Assembly (NCBI RefSeq): GCF_041521385.1
Contig: NZ_CP168006.1
Location: 372,001 to 436,000, forward strand
Origin: Alcaligenes faecalis
GTDB taxonomy: Bacteria; Pseudomonadota; Gammaproteobacteria; Burkholderiales; Burkholderiaceae_B
Length of the DNA stretch: 64,000 bases
Direction of reading: 5' to 3'
Shown here: positions 56,127-64,000 of the stretch, in pieces
Layout: every line of letters begins with the position of its first letter
Position numbering within the stretch: position 1 is the stretch's first letter
Notes under the pieces: generated by a model
Databases searched by the model: none
What the model was told of the DNA's origin: nothing
What the model saw: only the letters and a program-made list of their open reading frames with translations
Made by a program: the position numbers and the translations under genes

Positions 56127-57028
56127 TGCAAACCACTCCTACTTGCCCAAAAACGGCGTGCCAAGGCAGCACGCTCTAAAAATTCGTATAAAGCCTGACC
56201 ATCCTGGTCCTGCAAAGCCTGCTCAGCCTGATCCAGGGCCTGACGTACTTCCTGCAATTGACCCAAAACAGCCTCGCGGTTGCTCAGGAAAATATCGCGC
56301 CACACTTCGGCCGAGCCGGCCGCAATGCGGGTGAAATCCCGAAAGCCAGTCCCTGCCAAGGCGAAGCGTTGATCCGAATTGGTACTGGAGGCCACCTGCC
56401 ACATAAAGACGGAGGACAAAAAGTGTGGCACATGACTGACCGATGCCAGCACCTCATCGTGCGTTGCCGGGTCCATCAGCATAACCCGCGCCCCGCAAGC
56501 CTCCCACACGGCAATCAAACGCTCGCGTGCGCTGGCACTGTTTTCTTCCAGGGGAGTCAAAATGACGTTGCGACCATCGTACAGATCAGCGCGCGCCGCT
56601 TCGGGACCTACGGTTTCTGCGCCGGCAATGGGGTGACCGGGGACAAACTGGCCAATACGATCACCCAGCGCCTCCCGCGCCACACTGACCACATCGACTT
56701 TGGTGCTGCCTGCGTCGCTAATCAGGGTATGGTCGCGCAAATGGGGACGCAGGGTTTGCAATGCCGAAGCCATCGCTCCAATAGGCGTAGCCAACACAAT
56801 CAAGTCCGCTTGCTGCGCGGCTTGTTCCAGCGTGGCGACCTCGTCGATCAAGCCCAGCTCCTGGGCGCGTCGCACGCTTTTTAGCTGCCGACCAACGCCC
56901 AATACTTTCCCTACCGCCCCAGCGCGTTTCAGTGCCAGAGCCAAAGAGCCCCCAATCAAACCGACTCCAACGACCGCCAGCACCGGCACCAAGGGCGGCG
57001 GCGCCATAGTTTCTGATGACGCTATCAT
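56123..57028 (-). CDS. tyrA: Prephenate/arogenate dehydrogenase
   Basis: TyrA oxidises prephenate (or arogenate) for tyrosine synthesis. The 301 residues show the NAD(P) motif VVGVGLIGGSLALALKRAG (about 19-37), the substrate motif GHPIAGAETVGPEAARADLY (about 129-148) and the helical dimer domain with SHVPHFLSSVF. It has no chorismate mutase or ACT domain. It starts a new block after a 314-base gap from pheA; GGAA precedes the ATG. Confidence 0.94.
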   Translation of the reverse strand: MIASSETMAPPPLVPVLAVVGVGLIGGSLALALKRAGAVGKVLGVGRQLKSVRRAQELGLIDEVATLEQAAQQADLIVLATPIGAMASALQTLRPHLRDHTLISDAGSTKVDVVSVAREALGDRIGQFVPGHPIAGAETVGPEAARADLYDGRNVILTPLEENSASARERLIAVWEACGARVMLMDPATHDEVLASVSHVPHFLSSVFMWQVASSTNSDQRFALAGTGFRDFTRIAAGSAEVWRDIFLSNREAVLGQLQEVRQALDQAEQALQDQDGQALYEFLERAALARRFWASRSGLQ

Positions 57029-57256
57029 GATTAATTCCGTTCCCTCTCAGGCCGTCCATGCCCCACGTATTACGTAAAAGAGCACAAGCAAAACCGGGAT
57101 ATTGATGCAGACTTTGCCAGACTGCTGCGTAAACTCCATCAAAGGATTAAAGCAACGCGCAAAGCCTCTATTCTGTCTAGCCAGCTCTTGATGAAACAGT
57201 GCCCCAAGCAACTGCTCAAGACATACCGAAACAAGCAGGTCCTGTGCAAGCCACTC

Positions 57257-57301
57257 GTCCTAAACAGGCATGTCCTAAACAGGCACGTCCTAAAAAGACA
57301 A
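57257..57301. repeat. Three tandem 15-base repeats
   Basis: CGTCCTAAACAGGCA (57257-57271), TGTCCTAAACAGGCA (57272-57286) and CGTCCTAAAAAGACA (57287-57301). Copies 1 and 2 differ at one position; copy 3 differs from copy 1 at two. They sit directly next to the pheA terminator. Confidence 0.9.
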
Positions 57302-57329
57302 TAAGGCCGTGAGGCCCCCCAGGTCTTTC
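57292..57329 (-). terminator. Terminator of gyrA-serC-pheA
   Basis: AAAGAC (57295-57300) pairs with GTCTTT (57324-57329) around an inner GGCC/GGCC hairpin. On the minus strand it ends GTCTTTTTAGG. It lies about 13 bases after the pheA stop. Confidence 0.65.
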
Positions 57330-57342
57330 TTGTTTCTGATGC

Positions 57343-58434
57343 TTAAAAGTCGTTTACGGGGTAAGAACCCAGAATCTTGAAAAAGGCGACTTGTTTCTTC
57401 AGCTCTGCCAAAGCAGCAGCCATGGCTGGCTCATCACGATGGCCGATCAGGTCTACGTAGAAATAATATTCCCACTGCCCTGTCCGTGCAGGACGCGACT
57501 CCAGGCGAGTCATGGACACACCATGCACCGCCAAAGGAGACAGCATGTCATAGACAGCGCCAGCCCGGTTGGGCACCGCCAGAATAATGCTGGTCTTGTC
57601 ATTGCCGCTAGGCAAGGACTCGATATTACCAATGGCCAGGAAACGGGTGCGGTTGTGCGGATCGTCCTGAATACCGGCTTCGACCACCCCCAGACTCCAG
57701 GCAGTGACGGCCGTATTACCCGCAATCGCCGCCACAGTGGGATCGGAGGCCGCAATGCGAGCCGCTTCCGCGTTACTGGAGGCGGCTTCACGCAAAAGCT
57801 GAGGGTAATGCTTTTGCAGCCAGTTCTGACACTGGGCCAAGGCCTGCGGATGGGCCATCACACGGGTAACGCCCTCCATGGTGCCAGTTTGGGTGAGCAG
57901 ATTGTGATGTACACGAATCGAACGCTCGCCCAAGACACGCAAAGGCGAGTTCAGCAGCAGATCCAGCGTGCGATTCACCGCCCCTTCTGTCGAGTTCTCG
58001 ACAGGCACCATTCCCACTTCAGCCTGACCCACTTCGACGCTACGGAAAACCTCGTCGAAGGAATCGCACTGCAGACCATCCAGAGCATGACCAAAATGTT
58101 CGTATGCCGCCTGCTCGGAAAAAGAGCCCTGCGGGCCCAGATAAGCCACGCGCAAGACGCTCTCCAGACCACGGCAGGCAGAGATAATCTGCCCCCAAAC
58201 GGCTTCGACTGCTGCTGGTGTGAACGGGCCATCATTTTCAGACTGCAAGCGACGCACAATACGTGCCTCGCGTTCAGGTTTGAGGATGACTTCCTCTGTA
58301 TTGAAATCCTGCTTGATCTTGCCCACTTCCAAAGCCGCACGAGCACGCTCGTTGAGCAGCTCCAGGATCTGGCGATCCAGCTCATCAATACGATTGCGCC
58401 ACGGGAGCAGGCGCTCAGTTAAGGTATTAGCCAT
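57343..58434 (-). CDS. pheA: Bifunctional chorismate mutase/prephenate dehydratase (P-protein)
   Basis: PheA turns chorismate into prephenate and then phenylpyruvate. From ATG 58434 the protein has 363 residues: an AroQ chorismate mutase domain (about 1-85, [23 protein letters not shown]), the dehydratase domain ([29 protein letters not shown]) and a C-terminal ACT domain ([19 protein letters not shown]) for phenylalanine feedback. The start lies within the serC stop region (eight-base overlap). A TTG at 58446 is less likely. Confidence 0.97.
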   Translation of the reverse strand: MANTLTERLLPWRNRIDELDRQILELLNERARAALEVGKIKQDFNTEEVILKPEREARIVRRLQSENDGPFTPAAVEAVWGQIISACRGLESVLRVAYLGPQGSFSEQAAYEHFGHALDGLQCDSFDEVFRSVEVGQAEVGMVPVENSTEGAVNRTLDLLLNSPLRVLGERSIRVHHNLLTQTGTMEGVTRVMAHPQALAQCQNWLQKHYPQLLREAASSNAEAARIAASDPTVAAIAGNTAVTAWSLGVVEAGIQDDPHNRTRFLAIGNIESLPSGNDKTSIILAVPNRAGAVYDMLSPLAVHGVSMTRLESRPARTGQWEYYFYVDLIGHRDEPAMAAALAELKKQVAFFKILGSYPVNDF

Positions 58435-59536
58435 TCCGTCGTTCAAAATCAGTCATGAAGTCGATAAGTGCCTGCACACCCTCCAGCGGCATGGCGTTAT
58501 AGATCGAAGCGCGCATACCACCCACGCTCTTGTGCCCTTTCAGGGAGGTCAAACCCGCTGCCGTAGCCTGCTCCAGGAACAAGGCGTCCAAGGACTGATC
58601 ACGCAACAGGAACGGAACGTTCATGCGCGAGCGATACGCCGGATGCACGGTATTGGTATAGAACTCGGAGGCATCCAGAAAGCCATACAAGGCTTCGGAC
58701 TTGGCCGCATTGCGGGCCTGCATGGCCGCCACACCCCCCTGGCGCTCCAGCCACTTGAACATCAGGCCAGCCATGTAGATCGAGTACGTAGGTGGCGTGT
58801 TGAACATGGACTGCTGCTTTTCGATGTTGGCGTAGTTGAACGCCGACGGGCACAGGTCCATGGCATGACCCAGCAAATCCTTGCGTATCATCATCAAGGC
58901 AATACCGGACATGCCGGCATTTTTCTGAGCGCCCGCGTAAGCAACCGAGACACGCGAAAAATCAATCGGGCAGGACAAAATATTGGACGACACGTCGGCA
59001 ACAACGGGGACATCCAGTTGGGGAACATCATTGAACTCAACGCCACCAATGGTTTCATTGGTGCAGACGTGTAAATAAGCCGCGTCCGGGCGCACGTCCC
59101 ATTGGGAAGGCTTGGGAAACCAAGTCCAGGGCGCCCACTCTTTGCCCTGATCCTGCCACACCTGACCGCTGGTACCGGCAACGCGAATGTCGCCATAACG
59201 CTGAGCCTCTTCGCATGACTTGACCGACCAACTCCCCGAAAGCACGTAGTCGGCCTTGCCACTGCCATTGCGCTGAATCAGGTTCAAGGGCAACAGGCCG
59301 TTCTGGCCTTGCGCCCCACCCTGCACAAACAGCACGGCGAAGTCATCGGGCACGGACAGCAAGGCGCGCAAATCGGCTTCCGCCTCATCACGCACACCCA
59401 TGTAGTCCTTGCTACGATGGCTCATTTCCATGATGGACATGCCAGTGCCGTGCCAATCGGTCATTTCAGCGGCAGCTTGTTCCAGCACCTCCAACGGCAG
59501 CATCGACGGGCCTGCCGAAAAATTCCATACACGCAT
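58427..59536 (-). CDS. serC: Phosphoserine aminotransferase
   Basis: SerC makes 3-phosphoserine and also serves pyridoxal phosphate synthesis. The 369 residues show [10 protein letters not shown] at the start, [14 protein letters not shown] (about 93-106), [30 protein letters not shown] with the cofactor lysine (AGAQKN, about residue 206), and [18 protein letters not shown]. The start overlaps the gyrA stop by one base (TAATG), so it is translationally coupled. Confidence 0.97.
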   Translation of the reverse strand: MRVWNFSAGPSMLPLEVLEQAAAEMTDWHGTGMSIMEMSHRSKDYMGVRDEAEADLRALLSVPDDFAVLFVQGGAQGQNGLLPLNLIQRNGSGKADYVLSGSWSVKSCEEAQRYGDIRVAGTSGQVWQDQGKEWAPWTWFPKPSQWDVRPDAAYLHVCTNETIGGVEFNDVPQLDVPVVADVSSNILSCPIDFSRVSVAYAGAQKNAGMSGIALMMIRKDLLGHAMDLCPSAFNYANIEKQQSMFNTPPTYSIYMAGLMFKWLERQGGVAAMQARNAAKSEALYGFLDASEFYTNTVHPAYRSRMNVPFLLRDQSLDALFLEQATAAGLTSLKGHKSVGGMRASIYNAMPLEGVQALIDFMTDFERRNG

Positions 59537-62220
59537 TACTCGTTTTCCTCGCCAGAAGAGTCCGCCTGATCTTGGGCGGAATCAGTTTGATTGTCCTGCT
59601 CAAGACCTTCTGGCGCCTGACCGTCTTCGCCCAGCTCGGCATCGACCTCATCGTCGGTCTCGACCACACGGTACACACCCGACAGTTCGCTGCCGTCATC
59701 CACGCTGATCAAGGTCACACCTTGCGTTGCACGACCCATCTCGCGAATCTCAGCCACACGGGTCCGGACCAACACTCCTGCATTGGTAATCAGCATGATT
59801 TCATCGGACTCACGAACCAGGACGGCCCCCACAACCTTGCCATTACGGGCCGAGGTCTGAATGGCAATCATGCCCTTGGTGCCACGACCGTGACGCGTGT
59901 ATTCACCAATAGGAGTCCGCTTGCCAAAACCATTCTCGGTAGCGGTCAACACGGATTGCGTTTCGTCTTCGGCCACCAGCAAGGCGATCACGGACTGACC
60001 GTCTTCCAGCGTCATGCCACGCACACCACGGGCTGCTCGGCCCATTGGGCGCACATCACCTTCGTCAAAGCGCACCGCCTTGCCGGCGTCAGAGAACAAC
60101 ATGACGTCGTGCACACCGTCGGTCAGTTGAGCACCGATCAGGTAGTCGCCCTCGTCCAGACCCACAGCAATAATGCCGGCCTTGCGAGGGTTGGAGAAAT
60201 CGGACAGCGGGGTCTTCTTGACCGTGCCGCGCGAGGTCGCCATGAACACGAACTGATCTTCGCTGAATTCCTTGACGGACAGCACCACGTTGATCTTCTC
60301 GCCCTCTTCCAGAGGGAACATATTGACGATAGGACGGCCACGCGAGTTGCGCGAACCTTGAGGCACTTCCCAGACCTTGAGCCAGTACACACGGCCACGG
60401 TTGGAGAAGCACAGCAGGTAATCGTGGGTATTGGCAATGAACAGCTTGTCGATCCAGTCGTCCTCTTTCATGGCGGTGGCTTGCTTGCCACGGCCACCAC
60501 GACGCTGGGCCCGGTATTCGGACAGCGGCTGGCTCTTGATATAGCCGGTATGCGAGAGCGTCACCACCATATCCATCGGGGTGATCAAGTCTTCGGTATC
60601 CAGCTCGGTCGCGTTGTGCTCGATTTGCGAACGACGAACGTCCTTGCCGGTGGCCGAGAACTCGTCGCGCACAGCGATCAGTTCATCCCCAATAATGGCA
60701 GACACGCGAGCCGGGTTAGACAGAATGTCCAGCAAGTCGGCAATCTTGTCCATGACCTCGCGGTACTCGTTAACAATCTTGTCCTGCTCCAGGCCGGTCA
60801 AACGCTGCAAGCGCATATTCAAAATCTCTTGGGCCTGGACTTCGCTCAGACGGTACAGACCTTCGGAGCTCATGCCGAATTCATCACCAAGATTATCAGG
60901 ACGGTAAGCCTGACGGCCGCCCACAATGGCGCTGGTGTCGGCACGGGCCAACATCTCGCGCACCAGACCGGAATCCCAGGAGCGAGCCATCAGCTCGACG
61001 CGGGCAACCGGGGGCGTTGGAGCGGCCTTGATGATTTCAATGAACTCATCAATATTAGCCAGTGCCACAGCCAGACCTTCCAGCACATGGCCGCGCTCAC
61101 GCGCTTTGCGCAGTTGGAACACGGTACGGCGTGTCACCACTTCACGGCGGTGGCTCAGGAAGTAATCCACCAACTGTTTCAGGTTGAGCAGACGGGGCTG
61201 GCCATCGACCAGCGCCACCATGTTCATCCCGAAGGTTTCTTGCAACTGCGTATTCTTGTAGAGGTTGTTCAGTACAACTTCCGGCACTTCGCCGCGCTTC
61301 AGTTCAATGACCAGACGCATGCCGTCCTTGTCGGACTCGTCGCGAATATCGGAGATACCCTCGATGCGCTTTTCGTTGACCAGCTCGGCAATACGTTCTT
61401 GCAGCGACTTCTTGTTGACCTGATAAGGGATGGCGTCGACCACGATGGCCTGACGGTTGCCCTTTTCCATGTCTTCAAAGTGCGTGCTGGCACGCATGAT
61501 GACGCGGCCACGACCCGTGCGATAGCCTTCGCGCACACCGGACATGCCATAAATAATGGCGCCAGTCGGGAAGTCGGGGGCCGGGATGTATTCGATCAGT
61601 TCATCAACCGTGCACTCGGGGTGGCTCAGGCAGTACAGACAGCCATTGACCACTTCAGCCAGGTTATGCGGCGGAATATTGGTGGCCATACCCACGGCAA
61701 TACCCGAGCTGCCGTTAACCAGCAGGTTGGGCAGACGCGAAGGCAACAGGGCCGGTTCTTTTTCGCTGCCATCATAGTTAGGCACGAAATCCACGGTTTC
61801 CTGGTCAATATCGGCCAGCAGTTCGTGAGCGATTTTGGCCAGACGGATTTCGGTATAACGCATGGCCGCGGCGTTATCCCCGTCGATGGAACCAAAGTTA
61901 CCTTGTCCGTCGACCAGGGTGTAGCGCATGGAAAAGTCCTGCGCCAGACGCACGATAGTGTCATAGACGGCAGAGTCACCATGAGGGTGGTACTTACCGA
62001 TCACATCACCGACGATACGAGCCGACTTCTTATAGGCACGATTCCAGTCGTTATTGAGTTCATGCATGGCGAACAGAACACGGCGATGCACGGGCTTCAA
62101 ACCATCTCGCACGTCAGGAAGAGCACGGCCCACAATCACGCTCATGGCGTAATCGAGGTAGCTGCGGCGCATCTCCTCTTCAAGCGAAACGGGAAGCGTC
62201 TCCTTGGCAAAGGAATCCAT
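59536..62220 (-). CDS. gyrA: DNA gyrase subunit A
   Basis: GyrA cleaves and rejoins DNA during supercoiling. The 894 residues number in line with E. coli GyrA at the N-terminus: catalytic Y122 in RYTEIRL, and a quinolone-resistance region [11 protein letters not shown] with wild-type S83 and D87. The GyrA-box region (about QRRGGRGK, near 560) and six beta-pinwheel blades follow, and the tail is acidic (E/D/Q-rich). It heads gyrA-serC-pheA. Confidence 0.98.
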   Translation of the reverse strand: MDSFAKETLPVSLEEEMRRSYLDYAMSVIVGRALPDVRDGLKPVHRRVLFAMHELNNDWNRAYKKSARIVGDVIGKYHPHGDSAVYDTIVRLAQDFSMRYTLVDGQGNFGSIDGDNAAAMRYTEIRLAKIAHELLADIDQETVDFVPNYDGSEKEPALLPSRLPNLLVNGSSGIAVGMATNIPPHNLAEVVNGCLYCLSHPECTVDELIEYIPAPDFPTGAIIYGMSGVREGYRTGRGRVIMRASTHFEDMEKGNRQAIVVDAIPYQVNKKSLQERIAELVNEKRIEGISDIRDESDKDGMRLVIELKRGEVPEVVLNNLYKNTQLQETFGMNMVALVDGQPRLLNLKQLVDYFLSHRREVVTRRTVFQLRKARERGHVLEGLAVALANIDEFIEIIKAAPTPPVARVELMARSWDSGLVREMLARADTSAIVGGRQAYRPDNLGDEFGMSSEGLYRLSEVQAQEILNMRLQRLTGLEQDKIVNEYREVMDKIADLLDILSNPARVSAIIGDELIAVRDEFSATGKDVRRSQIEHNATELDTEDLITPMDMVVTLSHTGYIKSQPLSEYRAQRRGGRGKQATAMKEDDWIDKLFIANTHDYLLCFSNRGRVYWLKVWEVPQGSRNSRGRPIVNMFPLEEGEKINVVLSVKEFSEDQFVFMATSRGTVKKTPLSDFSNPRKAGIIAVGLDEGDYLIGAQLTDGVHDVMLFSDAGKAVRFDEGDVRPMGRAARGVRGMTLEDGQSVIALLVAEDETQSVLTATENGFGKRTPIGEYTRHGRGTKGMIAIQTSARNGKVVGAVLVRESDEIMLITNAGVLVRTRVAEIREMGRATQGVTLISVDDGSELSGVYRVVETDDEVDAELGEDGQAPEGLEQDNQTDSAQDQADSSGEENE

Positions 62221-62661
62221 AGGTCAATTCTTTATAGATATGGGTTAAGCAGTAAGCCAGCCGTAAACGGACAAGAGGAAATTCTAGCACTTTCACATAG
62301 AGGGACGCAGCGTAGCGCGGCGACAAGGCGGACGATATGCCATTGAAACGGTCGATCCACCAAAAAACCCATCGTCCACTAATCGGATCGATCAGAAATG
62401 AGAGAAGCAGGGCCACCCTCCCGTTGTTGCCTAAAACCAACAATAACGGGAAAGAACAAGGCTAATTCCACGCATCTTCACGAATCGTTCCTTGTCCCCC
62501 TCACGCATAAGGCCGAAATGTCTTAAGATTCGACCTAACACGCATGAAACCCAGCGCAAGCAAGTCTTTGTTCCGTTCAAAGGATTGCTATACTGGTTCC
62601 GTTAATCAGCGGCAGGGGTTCGCTGCGGTCACTTAACAGCATCAGCTCAACGAGGAGAAAT
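62221..62661. other. Divergent region between gyrA and ompA
   Basis: These 441 bases hold the gyrA and ompA promoters and no supported gene. A hairpin, CCCGTTGTTG (62420-62429) with CAATAACGGG (62441-62450), has no T run. The ompA promoter is at the right end. Confidence 0.5.
62571..62594 (+). promoter_or_regulatory. Likely ompA promoter
   Basis: TATACT (62589-62594) is a 5/6 match to the -10 consensus, preceded by GC and, 15-16 bases upstream, by a weak TTGTTC/TTTGTT -35. The start would be near 62601 and the leader about 60 bases, ending in a strong GAGGAGAAAT ribosome binding site. Confidence 0.55.
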
Positions 62662-63258
62662 ATGAACAAACCCTCCAAAATCGCACTTGTACTCGCCATT
62701 GCCGCCGCATCGGCCACTAGTGCAGTTTCCGCACAAGAGTCCGGCGAAGTTAACAACTGGCGCAATCCGTTCGGCGACGTTTGGAAAAACGGCACCAACG
62801 AACTGTGCTGGCGCAACAACTTCTGGACACCTGCTACAGGTATTCCAGGTTGTGACGGTGTGCCCGTTGCCCAAGCCCCCGAAGCTCCTGTCGTCGCTCC
62901 TACCGTCACTAAAGTGACGTTGAACGCTGACACTTTCTTCGACTTCGACAAATCCACTATCAAGCCAGAAGGCCGCCAGGTTCTGGATCAAGTGGCTGAC
63001 ACTGTTCAGGCCATCGATCTGGAAACTCTGATTGCTACCGGTCACACTGACTCGATCGGCGCCGAAGCTTACAACCAGAAGCTGTCCGAGCGTCGCGCCA
63101 ATGCTGTTAAAGCATACTTGGTCAACAAAGGTGTACCTGCTGACCGTATCTACACCGAAGGCAAGGGCGAAGCCAACCCCGTGGCGTCCAACAAGACCCG
63201 CGAAGGCCGCGCTCAAAACCGTCGCGTAGAAATCGAAATCGTGGGCAACCGCAAGTAA
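62662..63258 (+). CDS. ompA: OmpA-family outer-membrane/peptidoglycan-binding protein
   Basis: A 198-residue exported protein. The signal peptide (about 1-24) ends SAVSA before QESGEV. A short aromatic and cysteine-containing region (NNWRNPFGDVWKNGTNELCW) and a P/V/A hinge (PEAPVVAPTV) precede the C-terminal OmpA-like peptidoglycan-binding domain (about 84-195) with FFDFDKSTIKPEGRQVLDQV, ATGHTDSIG and NQKLSERRANAVKAYL. It lacks the eight-strand barrel of E. coli OmpA, as is usual for the short Burkholderiales form. Confidence 0.95.
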   Translation: MNKPSKIALVLAIAAASATSAVSAQESGEVNNWRNPFGDVWKNGTNELCWRNNFWTPATGIPGCDGVPVAQAPEAPVVAPTVTKVTLNADTFFDFDKSTIKPEGRQVLDQVADTVQAIDLETLIATGHTDSIGAEAYNQKLSERRANAVKAYLVNKGVPADRIYTEGKGEANPVASNKTREGRAQNRRVEIEIVGNRK

Positions 63259-63295
63259 TTCTTGCTGCATCACGTATTTCTGTAGCTAAGGCTAC

Positions 63296-63331
63296 AATTA
63301 AGGCTCCGCTTTTGCGGGGCCTTAATTTTTT
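63296..63331 (+). terminator. Terminator of ompA
   Basis: AATTAAGGC (63296-63304) pairs with GCCTTAATT (63319-63327), with an inner CCGC/GCGG stem, followed by further Ts to 63331. It lies between ompA and ubiG. Confidence 0.92.
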
Positions 63332-63341
63332 TGGATAAGCC

Positions 63342-64000
63342 ATGACTGCTTCCGCTGCCACTAACCTCAATGTCGATCCCGCAGAGATCGATAAATTCAG
63401 TGCACTGGCCTCCCGCTGGTGGGACCCAGACAGCGAGTTCAAACCGCTGCACGCCATCAACCCTTTGCGTCTGGACTGGATTCTGTCCTACACCGGCTCC
63501 CTGGCGGGCAAACAGGTATTGGACGTCGGTTGTGGGGGGGGGATTCTGTCAGAAAGCCTGGCTCAGACTGGTGCCGACGTAACCGGCATTGATCTGGCCG
63601 AGCGGTCCTTGAAGATTGCTCGCCTGCATAGTCTGGAATCAGGTGTGCCGGTTAAATACGACATGATCAGTGCCGAAGACATGGCCGATCAGCACCCTGG
63701 TCGCTTTGATGTCGTCACCTGCATGGAAATGCTGGAACACGTCCCTGATCCGGGCTCCATCATTGCAGCCTGCGCCAAGTTGGTCAAACCTGGGGGCTGG
63801 GTCTTTTTCTCGACCCTGAACCGCAACCCCAAATCCTTCTTGTTTGCCATTGTGGGCGCCGAGTATCTCTTGCGTCTGATCCCCAAAGGCACACACAGCT
63901 ATGATGGCTTCATCAAGCCCAGCGAGCTGATTTCCTCGGCCCGTCGCAGTGGCCTGGATGCCCTCGCCCTGAAAGGCCTGGAATACAACCCGATTACCGA
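63342..64000 (+). CDS. ubiG: Ubiquinone biosynthesis O-methyltransferase UbiG (C-terminus cut by window edge)
   Basis: UbiG carries out both O-methylations of ubiquinone synthesis. The frame is open from ATG 63342 to the right edge (219 codons; family about 235-245), so only the end is missing. [26 protein letters not shown] is the UbiG start region; [17 protein letters not shown] (about 64-80) is the SAM motif; [10 protein letters not shown] and [19 protein letters not shown] are family segments. It follows ompA, as in Bordetella and Burkholderia. Confidence 0.96.
   Translation, partial: MTASAATNLNVDPAEIDKFSALASRWWDPDSEFKPLHAINPLRLDWILSYTGSLAGKQVLDVGCGGGILSESLAQTGADVTGIDLAERSLKIARLHSLESGVPVKYDMISAEDMADQHPGRFDVVTCMEMLEHVPDPGSIIAACAKLVKPGGWVFFSTLNRNPKSFLFAIVGAEYLLRLIPKGTHSYDGFIKPSELISSARRSGLDALALKGLEYNPIT

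Larger units (their letters stand above)
57029..57342. other. Intergenic region between pheA and tyrA with 15-base repeats
   Basis: These 314 bases lie between two genes on the minus strand. They hold three tandem 15-base repeats (57257-57301), the pheA terminator (57292-57329), which shares the last repeat, and presumably the tyrA promoter. No coding sequence is supported. Confidence 0.55.

Noticed and set aside
59536..62220. Quinolone resistance mutation in gyrA
   Set aside because: Residues 83 and 87 are serine and aspartate, the sensitive form.
1..64000. tRNA or rRNA genes, CRISPR arrays, insertion sequences or prophage
   Set aside because: None was seen on reading both strands: no T-arm motifs in the gaps, no spaced repeats beyond the 15-base set, and no transposase or integrase.

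Overview
The window is chromosomal DNA of a betaproteobacterium of the order Burkholderiales, most likely family Alcaligenaceae. The grounds are the gyrA-serC-pheA-tyrA-aroA-cmk-rpsA-ihfB-lapA-lapB-hldA-hldD string, the short OmpA precursor beside ubiG, the orn/M48 protease/rsgA/Nudix/rplS block and the AsmA-like yhdP next to glnE. Base composition looks mid-50s percent G+C by eye, well below Bordetella, so Alcaligenes or a near relative is my best guess (inference; no database was used). It is core genome: I see no rRNA, tRNA, insertion sequence, prophage or CRISPR array.

Layout, left to right. 1-6.5 kb: yhdP (cut by the left edge), glnE and queH. 6.9-9.5 kb: clpB with a heat-shock-type promoter. 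9.8-17.4 kb: a microaerobic respiration block, with an oxygen-sensing FNR regulator, then on the minus strand ccoN-O-Q-P-G-H plus a small membrane gene, and a separate upstream unit of a CcoI-like protein and ccoS. Three FNR boxes lie in this block. 17.9-25.7 kb: isocitrate lyase, queF, then the minus-strand run acpS-nagZ-uvrC-pgsA-MFS. 25.8-34.0 kb: a phenylacetate operon, paaABCDE-N-G-I-K, behind one good sigma70-type promoter. 34.2-39.8 kb: orn, a CAAX-type M48 protease, rsgA, a CoA-type Nudix hydrolase, rplS, a two-gene lipoate ligase and a small membrane protein. 40.2-46.8 kb: 1-Cys peroxiredoxin, an acyl-CoA dehydrogenase with etfBA, a deacetylase-like hydrolase and a lytic transglycosylase. 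46.8-62.2 kb: cysM, comEA, heptose synthesis, LPS-assembly control, ihfB, rpsA, cmk and the aromatic/serine genes up to gyrA. 62.7-64 kb: ompA and ubiG (cut by the right edge).

How the parts connect. FNR probably controls itself and the cbb3 oxidase units: perfect or near-perfect TTGAT-N4-ATCAA boxes sit upstream of fnr, ccoN and the ccoI-like gene. The paa operon turns phenylacetate into acyl-CoA intermediates; acyl-CoA dehydrogenase/ETF and the glyoxylate shunt enzyme AceA fit growth on such carbon sources.

Most notable: (1) the protein in the CcoI position keeps all eight membrane helices and the CPC copper motif of a P1B-type ATPase but lacks the actuator, phosphorylation and nucleotide-binding domains; (2) the FNR box in front of it also faces a short transcript-sized interval that ends in a strong terminator and carries an eight-C loop, a candidate FNR-controlled small RNA; (3) fnr and the ccoI-like gene both have FNR boxes centred exactly 41.5 bases upstream of their start codons and no ribosome binding site, which predicts leaderless mRNAs; (4) lipoate-protein ligase is split into two overlapping genes, an arrangement best known from archaea.
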